Assembly (NCBI GenBank): GCA_024449915.1
Contig: JAMZAV010002043.1
Coordinates: 62,001 to 126,000, forward strand
DNA length: 64,000 nucleotides
From: Sweltsa coloradensis
Lineage: Eukaryota > Arthropoda > Insecta > Plecoptera > Chloroperlidae
Direction: 5' to 3'
Made by a program: the position numbers and the translations under genes. Below the pieces are notes generated by a model that saw only the letters and a program-made list of their open reading frames with translations, was not told where the DNA came from and made no database searches. Shown in pieces: positions 12,303-27,200 of this stretch (position 1 is its first letter; every line of letters begins with the position of its first letter).

Positions 12303-12428
12303 GAAGGGAGAAGATCCAACAACACAACACTAACTAAAATTTAAATTAATTACATTTTCTACTTTTTTCCTTTCTTATTCTTTTTCTTTAATTTAAGTTA
12401 GAGTTGTGTTGTTGGATCTTCTCCCTTC
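12303..12428. mobile_element. Foldback MITE, 126 bp
   Basis: The left arm GAAGGGAGAAGATCCAACAA, continuing to about 40 bp, is repeated in reverse complement at the right end (TTGTTGGATCTTCTCCCTTC), with only a few mismatches. The loop between is AT-rich. The arms make up most of the element, so the single strand would form a strong hairpin. I see no clear target duplication. Confidence 0.7.
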
Positions 12429-13704
12429 TAGACTGTTTGTCACATTCTGAATATATTTATAAATCAGATTTGGCTTAAAAAAGAAGGGACAAACAACCTC
12501 ATCCAAACAGAAAAAAAATGTGTGATAAACTTTAAAACATCACAATTTTTAAACGAAGCTCAGCTTATATTATCACCTATTAATTATGATTAAAGGGGTT
12601 ATATTTAGTAAGGCAAGGTATAGCGCTAGTTATAAACTTCTTTCATTCAACCTTTCATACCACGCCATACACTCAAGAGTGCTACACAGTCTGTCCAGAC
12701 GAAGAATGCAGATATGTTATACGAGAACACGCCTGCAAATATAATGATATGCACATTCCAATAATTATTTTTATGATTGCTTGAAATTCCTAGGCCGGGA
12801 CTTCTTGTCATGCACGCGACTATATTTATGTGGATGGCGCTGTACTCTAGCTGCCAGCAGCTGCATTTGACTGTCCAGTTACACGTGACAGCATAACCAC
12901 ATATGGCATAACTTCACATGCAGGTGAGAGCGGGAAGGTTATCAAAGAAATAGAAAGAGTTCGCAAGAAGTTATCCGTAAGATTTGACAGGAAGACATTT
13001 CGTAAAAGCAAATTTTTGTAGCAAGGTCACAGTTGATTATAATTATCGTACGCTGTGTATCAATGAATATTGCCTTATACCCTAATTAAACTTTTCAAGG
13101 AGGGAACGAGGGAGGGGTGTTTAGTGTTTACATCGAGTTCTATTGTTGCAACATAAGGCGGAACACGATGGGCGTCTACACATCTTTTTCAAATTACTCC
13201 CCCAAAACGAGAGTTTCATAACAGGCTAAATTGAAACCGTCACGAGCGGAAGAAACAGAGAATAATGAAATATATGCAAATCGAATTAATTACACAGTGG
13301 CCCAGTCGGTCTCAGCAATTTCTCAACACAATACGCAACCAGATTGCGTAACCGAATAAAAAGAATTCCAGGCTGGATTGAGACAGAGAAGCCTGACCTT
13401 ATACCATCACTGGGCAATTTTCTTCTCAAACTAACAATACTAATGTAAATCAATTATCGTAACAAACTGGCATAGTCCTACTATTGTTTTGCATAACATT
13501 GCGTACAAATTGTCAAATGAGAACGATTTAAAGCTATTGCTTCGTGAATCGTGAGACACAATTTTTGAAACAACTACACAAAGGGTACGAGATGTCGATC
13601 AAATAAATGCGTTTTTTAGTGGTTTTACTGTTCCTGGGTGACTGTTAGATTAGTACGTGCAATCTGTAAATAGCATTCAAAAGAAACACTTTTTTATCAT
13701 CTAA

Positions 13705-13935
13705 GTCGCTTCGCGAACGCTTTTTATATTCGCGTCGCGTTGATAAATGAGTGCCTTTGATCCATGTCCCTTGATTCGTAAATTAGGGAAAAATATTGTA
13801 ATAATAGTGCGATTTTCATGAGAAATAACTCTCAGATTTCACCGGAAAACGTAGCATAGCAGCTAGGTTCAGAGATTTCGAAGGTCCCCTGAAAATTTCA
13901 GCAATATCGTAATAGGTCTGTATAGTTCATTGTTG
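13705..13935 (+). repeat. Partial copy of the interspersed repeat family
   Basis: It contains CGCGTTGATAAATGAG near the start, GCGATTTTCATGAGAAATAA and TTCAGAGATTTCGAAGGTCC, all landmarks of the 8.6 kb copy, in the same order but shortened. Confidence 0.5.
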
Positions 13936-14040
13936 TGTCTGCATCTATGTAATTAGATTTATTTAGTTGTCCTCCTTTGTAAATCAGTTTTATAACTGAA
14001 TAGGATAGACGTTAAATAAATGAATAATTAATAAAAAATA
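13925..14040 (+). repeat. Dispersed repeat, possible retroelement 3' end (copy 1)
   Basis: TGTGTCTGCATCTATGTAAT followed by CCTCCTTTGTAAAT and an AAATAAAT-rich tail matches 53648-53815. A shared body ending in an A-rich tail suggests a non-LTR retrotransposon 3' end; no coding part remains. Confidence 0.45.
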
Positions 14041-15884
14041 GGTCGGAAACAGACAAAAACATACCAGAATGTAAATTTAGAAACTTTCCTCGAACTATTA
14101 AAAAAAATTGATGATACGAAAGACGAACGCGATGTATTTGGAACTGATAATTAGATATATCCACAATCCATGCACATTCTGGCAAAATAATTATGCTTTT
14201 TGTAACGCCCATCTCAATATACTCATCCATCATCCACTCATTCCACCCTCTACGACTGTCGTCAACATCACATGCACAGATCAACCCCTTCGAAACTTTT
14301 CAAGGATCTAGACAGGGTCCATGTTTTCATTCCACTACGATTACACCCATACTATTTTATTTGTTAAATATGTAAATATCACATTGAAGTACGCCAAAAT
14401 ACAGCTGCCTCGTATCATTATGCAATGTACGCGATACAGCTGCCGCAGCTGTAGGCTACACGTACGGTATATTATGTACGGTGTTGTGGACAAGCGAAAA
14501 GCGTGGCTTTTTCACAACTCTTGTCACGTCACAAACACAGGGTATGAGCGATTCAACAAAAAATAAAAATATTATATTTAGTGCGAACTTTTTTCAAAGG
14601 TAGGCACTGAAACGTGAAGTGTATGTCAAAGTGTGACGGGCATACAAACAACACCACGCCACTGTGACCCACATGAAAGCCCAGTGAGATAAGTATTCGT
14701 TTATAAAGTGTTGATTAGAGAGGCTTTGTCTGATAAACGGTACAGAATTAGCTTCAAAGGGTGGACTAGTGGGCACTGGCGAGGGTGGATTTCATGTTCC
14801 ACTTGGCGCATTATCGGCGTCGAACTGAAATGATCGAACAGCCACAAGTGATAAATGTGACGTTTTCTTCTCGGACTAGAATCAAAGCTTTGTTTTCGCA
14901 AAGGGACTAATTGATATGAGTAAGTGTAAGTGATATGTTATGATATGACAAAAAATTATTCGAAACTCAGAGAATGGTTGATCGGACACCGCAGAAATTC
15001 AGATGTGAAAGAAGAAATCATAGATTTAAAATAATTGAAATCGACAATAATAGTGTGCGTGTTCCAAAGTGTCTCGTCGATCGTGCGGCTCTCTCACTTC
15101 CAATACAGAGAGCTTAGGGATCCACACCATTAGGCTTCTCAGTAGTAATAATATTAGAATTTACAAAGGGCGCATTAAAAATAATTAGTTATTTCTTATA
15201 ACGGAGAGAAAATACAACAATACTTACTTATTGTTACGTAGGTATTTACGTCAGCCTATATCAACATCACAATACCACCTGAGAAATGTTCTACGAAAGG
15301 CCGAAAGCCGCCTCGTGTCCACCCCCGGCCAGGGAGGCGAGGGCAGCAGGCGGAACTGACGACTCGGACTGCTAGCTGCCCCACATTCGAGGGAGTGACT
15401 TAGAAGTCGGAACGAGAGTTTCGTCAGGCCTGGTGCAACTCTCAGAATTAGTTAATCGTCAACTCGGCCTACTGTCTTAGTTTCCTGTCTTTTGTAAAGC
15501 GTTGAATCTTGCTTCCAGTGCGCAATCAATGCCATCATTTACAACAAACGTAGCGGAGAAGATTTACACATTTCAATTTACGACATACAGAATTGAAGAA
15601 CAGTGAACTTTAAAATTTAAACCTATTCTGTGTTTAATATCTCACATAAATTTGGCCATGGTTTAATAAATAACCATAACTTGGTGGAAATAACATAAAT
15701 CGTGGCAAATAGTTAATTAATTTCATATAGGCTAATTGCAATTTTTTGTGTGTCTGTCTGTTTTTAATTACATCATTTGTAAAAAGTATATAATGAGTAA
15801 TATCAAATTGGGTGAAAAATATGAGTTAAACTGTTGATATTGGTAAAATACCAATACGATATAGCCTCGCTTAGGTCTAAGCGT

Positions 15885-16140
15885 TGAGATGCCATCCCCA
15901 TTGAATATAACTGAACAATATTTACAGGAACAGGAGAGAGAGTGGATCTATGGACTTCTTCAGTCTCTTATAGGGCAAGTCCATTGTAATGCAGGGGTTA
16001 TCTGCAGACTGGAGGGTATAATCAAGACCAACGAAACCATTCAGCCAGTAAAGAATTGCGGATGGGTGAATCGAACTCGTGTCCTCCAGAATGCGAGTAG
16101 TGTGCGCCGGCAACGAGCCACCGGTAACTATAGTATCGGT
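15885..16140 (-). mobile_element. tRNA-derived SINE-like repeat
   Basis: On the minus strand GTGGCTCGTTGCCGGCGCAC is followed by GGAGGACACGAGTTCGATTC, with a near-perfect B box at 16078-16067, and then TGGTTTCGTTGGTCTTGATT, typical of SINE bodies. The frames on either strand here are not genes. Confidence 0.5.
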
Positions 16141-17198
16141 GTTGAAACAAAACCAAGGTTTAAATTTCCCTCGCTTTACAGTTGACTTACGAGTTCTCCA
16201 GAATGTCCATAGGTAGCGCCAGCGCCTACGTTCACTTGATGACTTGGTTGAGCACCCATGCATGCCTTCGCAAACAGTTTCTACACCTCACATTAGCAGG
16301 ATTGTGAAAATGAACTTGACGTGCAACCACTTGCTACAGATACAAAATGTGTTAGGAGGACGTAAAGCTGATTTGATGATCGGCGCGCCTACAACTTTGC
16401 GCAAAAATTGATTAGTGATGAATAAATAGAGCAGATTTTCAACATTTGTCACAAGTCAGTCAAAAAATTAACACATATTTTGGGTGTTTTATTTTTTTAC
16501 AGATTCTAAATACTTCAAAACTTCATATATTTTTATTCTTACCTATGTTCTAGAATCAATTTATTGAAAAGTGCTATGATGGTGCCTTTGCTGTCTTCCT
16601 ATTCCATTCTTGATTGATTATGTAAAAATCATACATATTAATATTATGTGATTAAAATTGACTGAGAAATTTGAGCATACCTCCTTATTTTTAACAAAAT
16701 AAGTTAATACACCTGAATATTTCCGCATAAGATAAGAAACAAATCCAAGATACAACAACAAAGCCCTCACACTATTAAAAGCATATTTAGCAACATTTGC
16801 TGTTACGAGTTAATTTAAGTCCATTAAAAATTCATAACCACAAGCTTAAATTAAATTTTGTGAGATAACGCCCAAAAATAAAAGGTTCCCACGCACTTTA
16901 GATGTTTTGATAAGAACTGACGGAACTATGGTTTGTATGTAGATTAAAGAACGGAAAAAGAAACTTTAGTATTTTAGTCACTATAATTAACGCACCACTT
17001 CATTACACATGGATCAAGCAATAATGTTTTTTTGAAATTCATTAAGTTTGAGGGCGCGTCAACCATTAGGTCATAATGCGCCACTCTAGACTGTGGATGT
17101 GGGGGGGATGTGGGGGGGGGATGTGGCCCGTGGGGAGGAAAGTCCCGTGCTGGTCATAACCAGCCAAGCGGGTAGGGGAAGGAAAGGAAGGTTCTCAC

Positions 17199-17282
17199 GT
17201 CGCGGTCGTCATCGTCTTTGTCATCGTTCGTGGTGTCATTGTCGTCGTCGTGGGAAGGGGGAGGGGTCCCCGACGACGACCG
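17199..17282 (-). CDS. Candidate Asp-rich cassette exon, phase 0-0
   Basis: On the minus strand a GCTCTAG acceptor precedes 17282 and a GTGAGA donor follows 17199, giving an 84-nt segment with 28 open codons, phase 0 at both ends. It could be included between the 43.5 kb and 1.3 kb exons without changing frame. The peptide begins RSSSGTPPPS and continues as an acidic run of Asp/Asn/Thr ending DDDDRD. The caveats are serious: the polypyrimidine tract is poor, and the acidic run comes from an imperfect (GAC)n simple repeat that may just be intronic low-complexity DNA. Confidence 0.25.
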
Positions 17283-18238
17283 CTAGAGCTCGCCTCTAGT
17301 TTCGGGGAGTAATATACTATCTCCTACTAACCAGCTGATGTTTGCGAGATGGACATTTTCTCTTGAATCGCCTTTTCCGATTAGCAGAGCCATGCTCTGG
17401 GCCAAATTCTTCCCCGGGCCCAGACGGGGCAAGCAATGATGGGATATGGGTGGACAACTGGTCAAATGATATGTAAGACGATTTCCATCTATCACAAGAA
17501 TATGGTCAAAAATTAGTGAGGTTAACAAACCTGGACAAATCTGCTCATTCTTACCTCGAATCTGAATATAAACTATTTAAATTACTTTTCACAATCAAGT
17601 TGAATTTTGAAAACATAAGTAGAGTCGAAAGCCAGAGAAACAGGGGTAATAAAATGTTGTTTGACAACAAACTTAATCGTTTCTGAACAATGTTGGCAAA
17701 CAATTACAATCATGCATTTGCCAATATTGTTATGTAATTAATGTGATTGTGGTATTATAAGCTACGAAATACGTAATTCCAAAAGCGACACATTTGACAA
17801 GGAAAGGTGTGTAACGAGTCAATGAGGCAGTCAACACGGCAGGGGGTATATGATAACGTATGCGATTTTCAAAAAGAACAAAATAGTTTTTTTTCCCCAC
17901 ACCCTCGAGAAAAATATGTATACCGATCAATACCATTTTTTTTCTGAGAGAAAATTACTTTTCTGTTTTCTTCTCCCAATTTTCCTTACAACGGAATAAT
18001 ATGTAAAAAAAAATTGGGCGTGGTCCTCTGTCAACGTGTTGGACAAAACTTGAAAGCGTCGTAGAAAAAAGAACCCACATTCCCTCCATCAAAAACCTAT
18101 CGAAATCACATTATAATAAAACAAAGAATTAAAAAATGAAAACGATATCTGTATCCATGACTTAATTAAGAATGCAGGGGAACATTAATCATGTGCCTCT
18201 CTAAAATTATGCCTTATACAACAATAGTCACGTGGGTT

Positions 18239-21200
18239 GGCACACCCGACTGTTATGACACCGAGACAGCCAGCTATCCCGCAGCCAGGTTGGTGAATCG
18301 TAGAGCTATTAATCAATCACTGACAAGCTATTAATTACATCTTGCGGTCTGCCCAGAATGACTGTGTACCGAACGGTTAAGCCTAAGACAATTGGCATGG
18401 CATGTGTGTTTATGTGCCTGCACTGGCCGCACACCGACTGTTATGACAAGAGACACCATCTATCACGCCGCACAGGTTGGTGATCGTGAGCTATTATCAA
18501 TCACTGAAGCTATTATTACATCTGCGGTTCTGCCCAGATGACTGTGCTACAGGAACGGTGTAGCCCTAAGACAATTGCATGGAATGTCGTGTTAGTGGCC
18601 TGCGCTGAGCGCACACCGACTGTTATGACACGAGACACCAGCTTCACGCCAGCACGGTTGTGATCGTAGGAGCTATTATCATCACTGAAAGCTATTATAC
18701 ATCTGCGTCTGCCCAGGATGACTACCTACAGGATACGTGTAGCCCTAGACAATTTCATGGAATGTGTGTTAGTGCTGCAGCTGAGCGCACACCGACTGTT
18801 ATGACACCGAGACACCTAGCTATCACGCTCGAGCACGGTTGTTGAATCGTAATGAGCTGATTATCAATCACTGAAAGCTATTATTACCTCTGCGGTCTGC
18901 CAGATGACTGTGCTACAGGAACGGTTAGCCCTAAGACATTGCATGGAATGTTTGTTTAGTGCATGCAACTGACGCACACCGACTGTTTATGACACCGAGA
19001 CACAGCTATCACGCCAGCACAGGTTGGTGAATCGTAGGAGCTTCTTATCAATCCTGAAAAGCTATTATTACATCTGCGGTCTGCCCAGATGACTGTGCTA
19101 CAGGAACGGGTTTTTTTGGGGGGGGGGGGGGGGTTAAACAAAGCCCTAAGACAATTGCAATGTACATGTGTGTTTTATGTTGCTGCACTGAGCGCACCAC
19201 CGACTGTATGACACCGAGACACAAGCTATCACGCCAGCACAGGTTGGTTAATCAGGGGGGGGGGGGTAGAAGCTATATCAATGCACTGAAGCTATTATTA
19301 CATCTGGCGGTTGCTGCCTAGATTAACTGTGCTACAGGCACGGTGAGGCCCTAGGACAATTTGCATGGAATGTGTGTTTTTGCTGCATCTGAGCGCACAC
19401 CGACTGTTTAGACACCGAGACACCAGCTATCACGCCAGCACAGTTGGTGATCGTATGAGCTATTATCATCACTGGAAGCTATTATTACATCTGCGGTCTG
19501 CTCCTAGATGACTGTGCTACTAGGAACGGTGTAGCCCAAGACACTTGCATGGATGTGTGTTTTAGTTGCCTGCAGCTGAGCGCACACCGGACTTGTTATG
19601 ACACCGAGACACCAGCTATCACGCCAGCACGTTGGTGATCGTAGGAGCTATTATCATCACTGAAAGCTATTATTACATCTGCGGTCTGCCCAGATACTGT
19701 GCTACAGGAACGGTGTAGCCTAAGACAAATGGCTGGAATGTGTGTTTTAGTGCCTGCAGCTGAAGCGCACACCGAACTGTTATGACACGAGACACCAGCT
19801 ATCACGCCAGCACAGGTTTGGTGAATCGTAGGAGCTATTATCAATCACTGAAAGCTATTTATTACAGATCTGCGTCTGCCCAGATGACTGTGCTACAGGA
19901 ACGGTGTAAGCCCCTAAGAACAATTGCATGGAATGTGTGTTTAGTGCCTGCAGCTGAGCGCACACCGACTTTTATGACACCGAGACCAGCTAGGATCACG
20001 CCAGCACAGGTTGTGAATCGTTAGGAGCTTATTATCAATCACTGAAAGCTCTTTATTACATCTGCGGTCTGCCCAGATGACTGTGCTACAGAACGTGTAG
20101 CCCTAAGACAATTGCATGGAATGTGTGTTTAGTGCTGCACTGAGCGCACACCGACTGTTTATGACACCGCGACATAAACCCCAGCAAAAAAAAAAACCAG
20201 CTATCACAGCCAGGTTGGTGAATCGTAGAGTATTATCATCCTGAAAGCTATTATTACATCTGCGGTCTGCCAGTATGACTGTGCTACAGGACGGTGTAGC
20301 CCCTCCGACAATTGCATGGATGTGTGTTTTAGTGCCGGCAACTGATCGCACGACCGCTGTATATGACCCCGAGACCCAGCGATCACGCCAGCACAGGTTG
20401 TTGGAATCGTAGTAGCTATTATCAATCACTGAAAGCTAATTATTACATCTGCGTCTGCCCAGATGACTGTGCTACAGGAACGGTGTAGCCTAAGACAATT
20501 GCAAGGATGTGTGTTTAGTGCCCAGCTGAGCTCACAACACCCGACTGTTATGACACCGAGACACCAGCTATCACGCAGCACAGGTTGGTGAATCGTAGGA
20601 GCTATTATCAATCACTGAAAGCTATTATTCATCTGCGGGTCTGCCCAGATGACTGTGCTACAGGAAACGGTTAGCCCTAAGACAATTGCATGGAATGTGT
20701 GCTTGTGCCCAGCGAGCTCACACGACTGTTTGACACCGAGACACCAGCTATCACGCCAGCACAGGTTGGTGGATCGTAGGAGCTATTATCAATCACTGAA
20801 GCTATTATTACATCTGGCGGTCTGCCCAGATGACTGTGCGACAGAACGGTGTAGCCCTAAGACAATTGCATGGAATGTGTGCTTAGTGCCCGAGCTGAGC
20901 GCACACCGACTGTTTGACACCGAGACACCAGCTATCACGCCAGCACAGGTTGGTGAATCGTAGGAGCTATTATCAATCACTGAAAGCTATTATTACATCT
21001 GGCGGTCTGCCGCAGATACTGTGCTACAGGAACGGTGTAAGCCCTAAGACAATTGCTGGAATGTGTGTTTAGTGCTGCAGCTGAGCCGGGCACACCGACT
21101 GTTATGACACCGGACACGCAGCTATCAGGCGCAGCACAGGTTGGTGAATCGTAGAGCTCTTATCAATCACTGAAAGCTATTATTACATCTGCGTCTGCCT

Positions 21201-24200
21201 AGATGAGACCTGTGGCTACAGAACGGGTAGCCCTAGACAATTGCATGGAATCGTGTTAGTGCCTGCAACTGCGCGCACCCACCGACTGTTATGACACCGA
21301 GCCACCAGCTATCACGCCAAGCACAGGTTGGTGAATCGTAGGAGCTATATCAATCACTGACAGCTATTAAATTACATCTGCGGTCCTTGCCTAGATGACT
21401 GTGCTACAGGAACGGTGTAGCCCTAAGACAATTGGCATGGATGTGTGTTTAGTGGCCTGCAACTAGCGCACACCGACTGTTTGACACCGAGACAACCAGC
21501 TATCACGCAGCACGGTTGGTGAATCGGTAGGAGCTATTATCAATCACTGAAATCTATTATTACATCTGTGGTCTGCCTAGATGACTGTGCTACAGGAACG
21601 GTGTAGCCTAAGACCATTGCATGGAATGTGGTGCTTAGTGCCCAAGCTGAGCTCACACCGACTGTTATGACACCGAGACACCAGCTATCACGCCAGCACA
21701 GGTTTGTGAATCGTAGAGCTATTATCAATCACTGAAAGCTATTATTACATCTCGGTCTGCCTAGATGACTGTGCTACAGAACGTGTAGCCCTAAGACAAT
21801 TGCATGGAATGTGTGTTTAGTGCCCAGCTGACGCACACCGACTGTTATACACCGAGACACAACAGCTACACGCCAGCACGGTGGTGAATCCGTAGGAGCT
21901 ATTATCATCACGGAAAGGCTATTATTTACATCTGCGGTCTGCCAGATGACTGTGCTACAGGAGACGGTGTAGCCCTCAAGACAATTGCATGGAATGTGTG
22001 TTTAGCCTGCAGCTGAGCGCACACCGCTGTTATGCACCGAGCCACCAGCTATCACGCCAGCACAGGTTTGGTGAATCGTAGGAGCTATTATCATCACGAA
22101 GCTATTATTACATCTGCGGTCTGCCCAGATGACTGGGCTACGGAAGCGGTGTAGCTCCTAAGACAATTGCATGGAATGTGTGTTTAAGTGCCAGCTGAGT
22201 CGCACACCGGGGGGGGGGGGGGGGCTGTTATGACACCGAGACACCAGCTATCACCAGCACAGGTTGTGAATCGTAGGGAGCTATATCAATCACTGAAGCT
22301 ATTTATTACACTGCGGTCTTCCTAGATGACTGGGCTACAGGAACGGTGTAGCCCAAGACAATTTGCATGGAATGTGTGCGTAGTGTCCTGCAGCTGAGCG
22401 CACCCGACTGTTTAGGACACCGAACACACTATCAACGCGAGCACGGGTTGGTGAATCGTAGAGCTATATCAATCACTGACAGCCTATTATTACATCTGCG
22501 GTCTGCCAGATGACTGGGCTACAGGAACGGTGTAGCCTTAAGACAATTTGCTGAATGTGTGTTTTTAGTGCCTGCAGCTGAGCGCACACCGACTGTTATG
22601 ACACCGAGACACCAGCATTATCACGCCAGCACGGTTGGTGAATCGTAGGAGCCTATTTACTCAATCACTGAAGCTATTATTACATCGCGGTCTGCCTAGA
22701 TGACTGTGCTACAGGAACGGTTAGCCTAAGACAATTGCATGGATGTGTGTTTTAGGCCTGCAACTGCGCGCACCCGACTGTTATGACACCGAGACACCAG
22801 CTATCCGCCAGCACAGGTGGTGAATCGTAGAGCTATTTCAATCACTGAGAGCTATTATTACATCTGCGGTCTGCCTAATGACTGTGCTACAGGAACGGTG
22901 TAGCCCTAAGAACATTGTCATGGAATGTGGTGTTTTAGCGGAATGCAGCTGAGCGCACACCGACTGTTATGACACGGAACAACACTATCACCCAGCACAG
23001 GTTGGTGAATCGTAGGAGCTATTATCAATCATGGGGGGGGAAGCTATTATTCATTCTGGCGGTCGCCCAGATGACTGTGCTACCGGAACGGTGGTAGCCC
23101 TAAGACAATTGCATGGAATGTGTGTTTAGTGCCTGCATCTTTGAGCGCACACCGACTGTTTATGACACCGAGACCCAGCTATCACCCCGCACAGTTGGTG
23201 AATCGTAGGAGCTATTATCAATCACTGAAAGCTATTATGACATCTGGCGGTCTGCCCAGCATTACTGTGCTAAAGGAACGGTGTATCCCTAAGACAATTG
23301 CATGGAATGTGTGTTTATGCCTGCAGCTGAGCGCACACCGACTGTTATGACACCGAGACACCAGCTACCACGCCAGCACAGGTTGGGTGAATCGTAGGAG
23401 CTATTATCAATCACTGAAGCTATTATTACATCTGCTGTTGCCCAGATGACTGGTGCTACAGGAAAGGTTGTAGCCCTAAGACAATTTGCGATGGAATGTG
23501 TGTTTAGGTGCCTGCACTGAGCGCACACCGACTGTTATACACCGAGACCCAGCTCTCACCCAGCCCAGGTTGGTGAATCGTAGGAAGCTATTCAATCAGT
23601 TTTTTTCGAAACTATGATTACACTGCCGTCTGCCCAATGACTGTGCTACAGGAACGGTGTAGCCCTAAGACAATTGACGATGGACTGTGTGTTTAGTGCC
23701 TGCAACTGAGCGCACACCGACTGTTATGACACACGAGACCACCACTATCACGCCAGCACGGGTTTGTGATCGTAGAGCTATTATCATCACTGAAAGCTAT
23801 TATTACATCTGCGGTCTGCCCTAGATGACTGGCTACAGGACGGTGTAGGCCCTAGACAATTGCATGGATGTGTGTTTAGTGCCTGCAGCTGAGCGCACAC
23901 CGACTGTTTATGACACTGGGGGGGGGACAGACACCAGCTATCAGGCAGCACAGGTTGGGTGATCGTAGGAGCTATTATCATCACTGAAAGCTATTATTAC
24001 ATCTGCGGTCTGCCTCAGATGACTGGGCTACAGGAAAGGTTAGCCCTAAGACATTGCATGGAATGTGTGTTTATGCCTGCAGCTGAGCGCACACCGACTG
24101 TTATGACACCGAGACACCAGGCCAGCACGGGTTGTGAATCGTAGGAGCTATTATCTATCACTGAAAGCTATTATTACATCTGCGGTCTGCCCAGATGACT

Positions 24201-27200
24201 ACGCTACAGGAACGGTGTAGCCCTAAGACAATTGCATGGAATGTGTGTTTAGTGCCTGCAGCTGAGCGCACACGCGACTGTTATGACACCGAGACACCAG
24301 CTATCATGGCCAGCACAGGTTGGTGAATCGTAGGAGCTATTATCCAATCACTGAAAGCTATTATTACATCTGCGTTCCTGCCCAGATGACTGTGCTACAG
24401 ACGGTGTAGCCCTAAGACAATTGCATGGAATGTGTGTTTAGTGCCTGAAGCTGAGCGCACACCGACTGTTATGAAAACGAGACACCAGACTATCAAGACA
24501 GACCGGTTGTGAATCGTAGAGCTATTACAATCACTGAAAGCTATTTAATTATTACCTCTGCGGTCTGCCCAGATGACTGTGTCTACAGGAAGTGGTAGCC
24601 CTAAGACATTGCATGGAATGTGTTTTTTAGTTCTGCAGCTGAGTCGCACACCGACTGTTTATTGACAAAGGGGGGGGACACCAGCTATCAAGAAAGCAAC
24701 GGGTTGTGATCGAGGAGCTATATCAATCACTGAAAGCTATTATACATCTGCGGTCTGCCCAAGACTGTGCTACAGGAACGGTGTAGCCTAAACAATTGCT
24801 GGAATGTGTGCTTAGTGCCCAGCTGAGGCGAACACCACTGTTATGACACCGAGACACAGCTATCACGCCAGCACGGGTTGTGATCGTAGGAGCTATATCA
24901 ATCACTGAAATAGCTTATTATTACATCTGCTGTCTGCCCTGATGGACTGTGCTTACAGTAACGGTGTAGGCCCTAAGCCAATTGCATGGAATGGTGTTTT
25001 AGTGCCTGAAGCTTGAGCGCACACTCACGACTGTTATGACAGCCCACCGGACACCAGCTATCACGCCAGCACGGGTTTGTGATCGTAGAGCTATTATCAA
25101 TCACTGAAAGCTATTATTACATCTGCGGTCTGCCCAGATACTGTGCTACAGGGACGGTGTAGCCCCCTAAGGACAATTGCATGGAATGTGTGCTTAGTGC
25201 CCAGCTGAGCGCACACCGATGTTATGACACCGGGGGGGGGGGGGGGGGGAGACACCAGCTATCACGCCAGCACGGGTGTGGATCGTAGGAGCTATTATCA
25301 ATCACTGAAAGCTATTATTAAATCTGCGGTCCTGCCCAGATGACCTGTGCTATCAGGAAGTGTAGCCCTAAGAAATTGCATGGAATGTGTGTTTAGTGCC
25401 TGCAGCTGAGCGCACACCGACTGTTATGACCCGAGACACCAGCTATCACGCCAGCACAGGTTGGTGAATCGTAGTATCTATATATTCAATCACTGAAATC
25501 GCTATTATTACATTCTGCGGTCTGCCTAGATGACTGGGGCTACCAGGAACGGTTAGCCTAGAACATTGCATGGATGTGTGTTTAGTGCTGCAGCTGAGCT
25601 CACACCGACTGTTATGACACCGAGACACCCAGCTATACGCCAGCACAGGGTGGTGAATCGTAGAAGCTATTCTCAATCACTGAAAGCTATTATGACATCT
25701 GCGGTCTGCCTAATGACTGGGCTACAGGAACGGGTGTACCCTAAGACAATTGCCATGGAATGTGTGTTTAGTGCCTGCAGCTGACGCTCACACCGAACTG
25801 TTATGACACCGAGACACCAGCTATCACGCCAGCACAGGTTGGTGAATCGTAGGAGCTATTATCAATCAGCTGAAAGCTATTATTACATCTGCGGTCTGCC
25901 TAGATTGACTGTGCTACAGGAACGGTGTAGCCCCTAGACAATTGCAATGGAATGTGTGTTTTATGCACTGCAGCTGAGCGCAGCACCGACTGTTTATGAC
26001 ACGAGACACCAGCTATCACGCCGCACAGGTTGTTGAATCGTAGAGCTATTATCAATCACTGAAAGCTATTATACATCTGCGGTCTGCCTAATGACTGTGC
26101 TACAGGAACGGTGTAGCCCTAAGAACAATTGCATGGAATTTTTTATTGCCTGCGGCTGAGCCAGCTACCGACTGTTATGACACCGAAGACAACCAGCTAT
26201 CACGCCAGCACAGGTTGGGTGAATCGTAGAGCTATTATCAACCTGGGGGAAAGCTATATTACATCTGGCGGTCTGCCTAGATGACTGGGCTACAGGAACG
26301 TGTAGCCCTAAGACGATTGCATGGAATGTGTGTTTTAAGTGCCTGCATGCTGAGCTCACACACGACTGTTATGACACCGAGACACCAGCTATCACGCCCA
26401 GCACAGGTTTGGTGATCGTAGAGCTATTATCAATCACTGAACGCTATTATTACATCTGCGGTCTGCCTAGATGACTGGGCTCAGGAACGGTGTAAGCCCT
26501 AGACATTGCATGGAATGTGTTTTAGTGCCTGCAAGCTGAGGCGCACAGCGACCTGTTTTATGACACGAGACACCAGCTATCACGCCAGCACAGAGTTGGT
26601 GAATCGTAGAGCTATGATCATCACTGAAAGCTATTATTACATCTGCGGTCTGCCTAGATGACTGGGCTTACAGGAAGCGGTGTAGCCCTAAGACTATTGC
26701 AAGGAATGTGTGTTTAGTGCCTGCAGCTGAGCTCACACCGACTGTTATGACCGAGGACACCAGCTATCACGCCAGCACAGGTTTGGTGAATCGTAGGAGC
26801 TATTATCAATCACTGAAGCTATTATTACATCTGCGGTCCTGCTAGATGACTGGTCTACAGGAACGGTGTAGCCCTAAGACAATTTGCATGGAATGTGTTT
26901 TTAGTGCCTGCAGCCTGAGCGCACCACCGACTGTTATGACACCGGAGACACACTATCAGCCAGCACGGGTTGTGAATTCGTAGAGCTCTTTCAATTCACT
27001 GAAATCTATTATTACATCTTCGGTCTGCCTAGATGAACTGTGCTACAGGAACGAGTGTAGCCCTAAGACAATTGGCATGGAATGTGTGTTTAGTGCCTGC
27101 TCTTGAGCGCACACAGGGGGGACTGTTATGAACCGAGACACCAGCTATCACGCCAGCCGGGTTGGTGATCGTAGATCTTCTTTTCAATCACTGAAAGCTA

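Noticed and set aside
15300..15420. GC-rich patch as an exon
   Set aside because: No frame has both an acceptor and a donor in agreement with the gene's phases. It may be a regulatory island, but no motif supports that.
16191..16263. Minus-strand ATG frame ending at a GTAAGT donor (ERRRWRYLWTF)
   Set aside because: It leaves in phase 1, incompatible with the 1.3 kb exon, and abuts a SINE-like repeat; probably repeat sequence.
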